A DNA stretch of 8,604 nt, from the NCBI GenBank assembly GCA_910587875.1, contig CAJUOD010000116.1:1-8604 (forward strand). Reading direction: 5' to 3'. Made by a program: the position numbers and the translations under genes. Each line of letters starts with the position of its first letter. Within the stretch, counting starts at the first letter, position 1. This DNA is from an uncultured Oscillibacter sp. GTDB lineage: Bacteria; Bacillota; Clostridia; Oscillospirales; Oscillospiraceae. Below are positions 6,479-8,604 of this stretch, one piece after another. The notes beneath the pieces are model-generated. The model did not search any database, had not been told where the DNA came from, and was given only the letters and a program-made list of their open reading frames with translations.

Positions 6479-7035
6479 CAGACCGCCATCAATTCCTTTT
6501 CCTTCTTGGCCAGCAGCTCGTCCAGCTTCTTGCAGCTGTCGTCGGTGAGCTTCTGAAAGTCCTTTTCCACCTGCTTCAGCTCGTCCTCGGTGATCTCGGA
6601 GCGCTTCTCCTGCTTCTTGAAGTTGTCCATGGCGTCCCGGCGGATGTTCCGCACCGCCACCTTGCCGCCCTCGGCGTATTTGCGGATCTGCTTCACCAGG
6701 TCCTTGCGGCGCTCCTCCGTCAGCTGGGGGAAGGCCAGGCGCAGGGCCTTGCCGTCGTTCTGGGGGTTGATGCCCAGGTCCGAGTTCTGGATGGCCTTTT
6801 CAATGAGCTTCAGGGCGGAGCCGTCCCAGGGAGAGATCAGCAGGGTCCGGGGGTCCGGGGAGGAGATAGCGGCGATCTGCTGGATGGGGGTGGGGCTGCC
6901 GTAGTAGTCCACCATGATCCGGTCCAGGACGGCGGCGTTGGCCCGGCCCGCCCGGACGGAGGCGAAGTCCGCCGCCACGGAGTCGATACTCTTTTTCATC
7001 TTGTCCTCGTATACCTTGTATTCGTCCTTCAACAT
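6478..7035 (-). CDS. frr: Ribosome recycling factor
   Basis: Splits post-termination ribosomes together with EF-G, freeing subunits for new initiation. The 185-residue length is exactly typical. The sequence shows the long-helix domain motifs: an amphipathic N-terminal helix, SVRAGRANAAVLDRIMVDYYG (with the conserved RAGRA), QIAAISSPDPRTLLISPWD in the small beta domain, NPQNDGKALRLAFPQLTEERRKDL, and a charged C-terminal helix rich in Lys/Glu ending in MAV. The ATG at 7033-7035 has AAAGGAG about 10 nt upstream. It lies 56 nt downstream of pyrH, and its stop TGA overlaps the uppS ATG by one base. Pairing with pyrH is near universal in bacteria. Nothing unusual was seen in the protein. Confidence 0.97.
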   Translation of the reverse strand: MLKDEYKVYEDKMKKSIDSVAADFASVRAGRANAAVLDRIMVDYYGSPTPIQQIAAISSPDPRTLLISPWDGSALKLIEKAIQNSDLGINPQNDGKALRLAFPQLTEERRKDLVKQIRKYAEGGKVAVRNIRRDAMDNFKKQEKRSEITEDELKQVEKDFQKLTDDSCKKLDELLAKKEKELMAV

Positions 7036-7091
7036 AATGGAGACGCTCCTTTCAATCCTTTAAATCCTGTGTATGATATCGGTCAGGCCGG

Positions 7092-7808
7092 TTATTCGCG
7101 GACAATCGTGCCCACCTTCTCGCCGCAGACGGCCCGGACGATGTTCTCCGGGTCCTTCAGAGCGAAGAGCAGCACGGGGATATGGTTGTCCATGGAGAGG
7201 GACGTGGCGGTGGTGTCCATCACCATCAGGTGCTGGGCCAGCACGTCGTCGTAGCTGATGGAGTCGTATTTCACGGCGCCGGGGTCCTTTACCGGGTCGG
7301 CGGAGTAGACGCCGTCCACGTTCTTGGCCAGCAGGATGACCTCCGCGCCGATCTCGGCGGCCCGGAGGACGGCGGCGGTGTCCGTGGAGAAGAAGGGGTT
7401 CCCCGTGCCGCAGCCGAAGATGACCACCCGCCCCTTCTCCAGGTGCCGGATGGCCCGGGAGCGGATATAGGGCTCGGCGATGGGCCGCATCTCGATGGCC
7501 GTCTGAACCCGGACGGGGATGCCCTTCTGCTCGCACACGTCCGCCACGGCCAGGCAGTTCATGACGGTAGCCAGCATGCCCATGTGGTCGGCCCGGGTGC
7601 GCTCCATGCGGCCCCCGCCGTCCTTGGCCCCCCGCCAGAAGTTGCCGCCGCCGACCACCAGGCCCACTTGGACGCCCAGGTCCAGGCACTGCTTCACCAC
7701 GTCGCAGACCCGGCCAATCATCTGGAAGTCCAGTCCGGTGCGCTTGTCTCCGGCCAGGGCCTCGCCGCTGATCTTCAGCAGCACCCGCCGGTATACAGGT
7801 TTTGTCAT
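7092..7808 (-). CDS. pyrH: UMP kinase
   Basis: Phosphorylates UMP to UDP with ATP in pyrimidine nucleotide synthesis. Bacterial enzymes are hexamers of the amino-acid-kinase fold and are often feedback-inhibited by UTP and activated by GTP. The 238-residue protein carries RVLLKISGEAL (8-18; K12), VVGGGNFWRG (51-60), DHMGMLATVMN (74-84), GTGNPFFSTDTAA (134-146) and AKNVDGVYSADP (161-172), all standard. The ATG at 7806-7808 has a strong GGGAGGT Shine-Dalgarno 6 nt upstream. It appears to be the first gene of the minus-strand cluster: the usual rpsB-tsf pair is not upstream, and a divergent peptidase gene sits there instead. A candidate promoter lies about 60 nt upstream. Confidence 0.97.
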   Translation of the reverse strand: MTKPVYRRVLLKISGEALAGDKRTGLDFQMIGRVCDVVKQCLDLGVQVGLVVGGGNFWRGAKDGGGRMERTRADHMGMLATVMNCLAVADVCEQKGIPVRVQTAIEMRPIAEPYIRSRAIRHLEKGRVVIFGCGTGNPFFSTDTAAVLRAAEIGAEVILLAKNVDGVYSADPVKDPGAVKYDSISYDDVLAQHLMVMDTTATSLSMDNHIPVLLFALKDPENIVRAVCGEKVGTIVRE

Positions 7809-7864
7809 CGCGTGACCTCCCTTTCCCGAATATGTCGTTCCTATGGGATTTTACAGTGATTTCT

Positions 7865-7893
7865 ATTTTAACGTATTTTTCCGGTTTTGCATA
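7865..7893 (-). promoter_or_regulatory. Candidate promoter for the pyrH-polC cluster
   Basis: On the minus strand TAAAAT (7865-7870) is a fair -10, preceded by a 17-nt A-rich spacer and a poor -35 (TATGCA, 7888-7893). The local AT-richness stands out from the surrounding GC-rich sequence. The leader to the pyrH ATG would be about 50 nt. The -35 match is only three of six, so this is tentative. Confidence 0.35.
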
Positions 7894-7934
7894 GGGGGTA
7901 GACGAGATTTTCCGAAAAAAAGCGGGGCGCCCCC

Positions 7935-7964
7935 TTGCACTTCCCTCCCCCTTTGGAATACAAT
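7935..7964 (+). promoter_or_regulatory. Candidate promoter for the dipeptidase gene
   Basis: TTGCAC (7935-7940) and TACAAT (7959-7964) are separated by 18 nt. The -10 has one mismatch to consensus, while the -35 matches in three positions. The start would lie about 35 nt before the ATG at 8007. An 8-bp inverted repeat, CGGGGCGC (7923-7930) and GCGCCCCG (7968-7975), brackets the core promoter and could be an operator, though GC-rich 8-mers recur easily here. Confidence 0.45.
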
Positions 7965-8006
7965 AAAGCGCCCCGGCCCTTCCGCCGGGAGGAAAGGAGC
8001 CTTGCT

Positions 8007-8556
8007 ATGATCTTTGACGGACATTCCGACCTGCTCTACGACGTGGCCCGCCGCCGCCTGGCGGGAGAAACCCATGTGCTGGAACATCACAATCTGGACC
8101 GCCTCCGCCGGGGCGGGATCGAGGGCCTGGTCCTGGCCTTCTGGTACGGCTGGGGGAGCGGCCTGACCTTCTGGCCCGGCGTCCCCGGCGGGGAGGACCC
8201 GGCCCAGCGGCTGGAGACCATGCTCTCCTGCGCCCAGGCGGAGTTTGCCGAGTGCCCCTGGCTCTCCGTGGTCCGTACGGCGGAAGAGGCGGAAGCCGCC
8301 CGTGCGGAGGGGAAAATCTACGCCTTCCTGGGCCTGGAGGGCATGGAGGGCCTGAAGGGCCCGGAGGATCTGGACCGCCTGGCCTCCCTGGGCCTCCGGC
8401 TGGGGATGCTCACCTGGAACGAGGAGAACCGCTTCGCCGCCGGGGCCGCTCAGGACCCCGCCAAGGGCCTGACGGACCTGGGCCGTCAAGCCCTCCGCCG
8501 GATGGAGGACCTGGGGATGCTCATCGACGTGTCCCATCTGAACGACGGCGGTTTTT
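8007..8556 (+). CDS. Membrane dipeptidase (peptidase family M19), N-terminal 183 codons, cut by contig end
   Basis: Zinc metallopeptidase of the renal-dipeptidase type, an amidohydrolase-like TIM barrel that hydrolyses dipeptides, often with broad or D-residue tolerance. The real substrate is unknown. Visible: DGHSDLL (4-10) with the HxD metal ligands H6 and D8, FLGLEG (107-112) with the expected bridging Glu E111, LGMLTWNEENRFAAGA (132-147) and GLTDLGRQALRRMEDLGMLIDVSHLND (154-180), all characteristic of M19. Full-length members usually have over 300 residues, so the distal metal-binding His residues are missing. The ATG at 8007-8009 has GGAAAGGAG 7 nt upstream. The in-frame TTG at 7935 is not the start, because it sits in the promoter. 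The apparent TAG stop at 8556-8558 is formed by one genomic base plus adapter sequence and is not biological. The gene is divergent from pyrH. Confidence 0.9.
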
Positions 8557-8604
8557 AGATCGGAAGAGCACACGTCTGAACTCCAGTCACACAGCAAGAT
8601 CTCG
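8557..8604 (+). other. Illumina TruSeq-type adapter with 8-base index (contamination)
   Basis: From 8557 the sequence begins AGATCGGAAGAGC and continues as the 34-nt TruSeq read-1 adapter to 8590 (ending CCAGTCAC). An 8-base index ACAGCAAG follows (8591-8598), then ATCTCG (8599-8604), the start of the constant part after the index. This is the standard adapter layout recalled from memory. It is not genomic: the read ran through a short insert and the adapter was assembled into the contig end. The base at 8557 may be genomic or the A-tail. Confidence 0.98.

Noticed and set aside
5588..6556. 322-codon plus-strand open frame
   Set aside because: Shadow of uppS that crosses the intergenic repeat. 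It has no motif, and uppS motifs on the minus strand are unambiguous.
7924..7933. GGGGCGCCCC palindrome as an operator
   Set aside because: A short GC palindrome is expected by chance at this base composition. Only the wider bracketing inverted repeat is reported.
7935..8006. Longer N terminus for the dipeptidase from the in-frame TTG at 7935
   Set aside because: The TTG lies in the candidate -35. The extra residues lack family similarity, and the ATG at 8007 has an excellent Shine-Dalgarno and begins directly with the DGHSD motif.
1..8604. CRISPR array, tRNA/rRNA genes, transposase, toxin-antitoxin or defence genes
   Set aside because: No regularly spaced direct repeats, no tRNA-like or rRNA segments, and no frames with such motifs were found. 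The window is filled by housekeeping genes.

Overview
The window is a contig end from a GC-rich, Gram-positive anaerobe. The best guess is a gut Clostridia member of the Oscillospiraceae type (Flavonifractor/Lawsonibacter/Intestinimonas-like). This rests on four things: a PolC-type replicative polymerase (typical of Bacillota), use of the MEP isoprenoid route, strong Shine-Dalgarno sites with high GC, and the gene order pyrH-frr-uppS-cdsA-dxr-rseP-ispG-polC, which is familiar from Clostridia. The genus is inferred, not shown.

Layout. All genes from 7808 down to 1 lie on the minus strand and read as one co-directional cluster: pyrH (UMP kinase), frr (ribosome recycling factor), uppS (undecaprenyl diphosphate synthase), cdsA (CDP-diacylglycerol synthase), dxr (DXP reductoisomerase), rseP (site-2 membrane protease), ispG (HMBPP synthase) and the first 463 codons of polC, which runs off the left edge. 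Gaps are short: a 1-nt frr/uppS overlap, then 18, 19 and 33 nt gaps further on. The exceptions are frr-pyrH (56 nt), rseP-ispG (84 nt) and uppS-cdsA (143 nt). A divergent plus-strand M19 (membrane dipeptidase family) gene starts at 8007 and is cut off at the right end. The 198-nt region between it and pyrH carries plausible promoters for both directions.

How the genes work together. Dxr and IspG are two steps of the MEP pathway that makes IPP/DMAPP. UppS condenses these units into the C55 carrier lipid for cell-wall synthesis, and CdsA makes the activated phospholipid precursor. RseP cleaves membrane proteins, typically to release regulators. PyrH, Frr and PolC serve nucleotide supply, translation and replication. 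This is a core housekeeping growth operon, not an accessory island.

Not explained by genes. (1) The last 48 bases (8557-8604) are Illumina TruSeq-type adapter with an 8-base index, so the right end is a sequencing artefact. It creates a false stop for the dipeptidase and a false minus-strand protein. (2) A roughly 102-bp nested inverted-repeat element fills the uppS-cdsA gap, and a palindrome with the same arms sits inside the 5' end of uppS. (3) A 10-bp-stem hairpin supplies the last codons and stop of rseP. I found no CRISPR array, tRNA, rRNA, transposase or defence system, and no convincing new biological system. The repeats are the most interesting native sequence.
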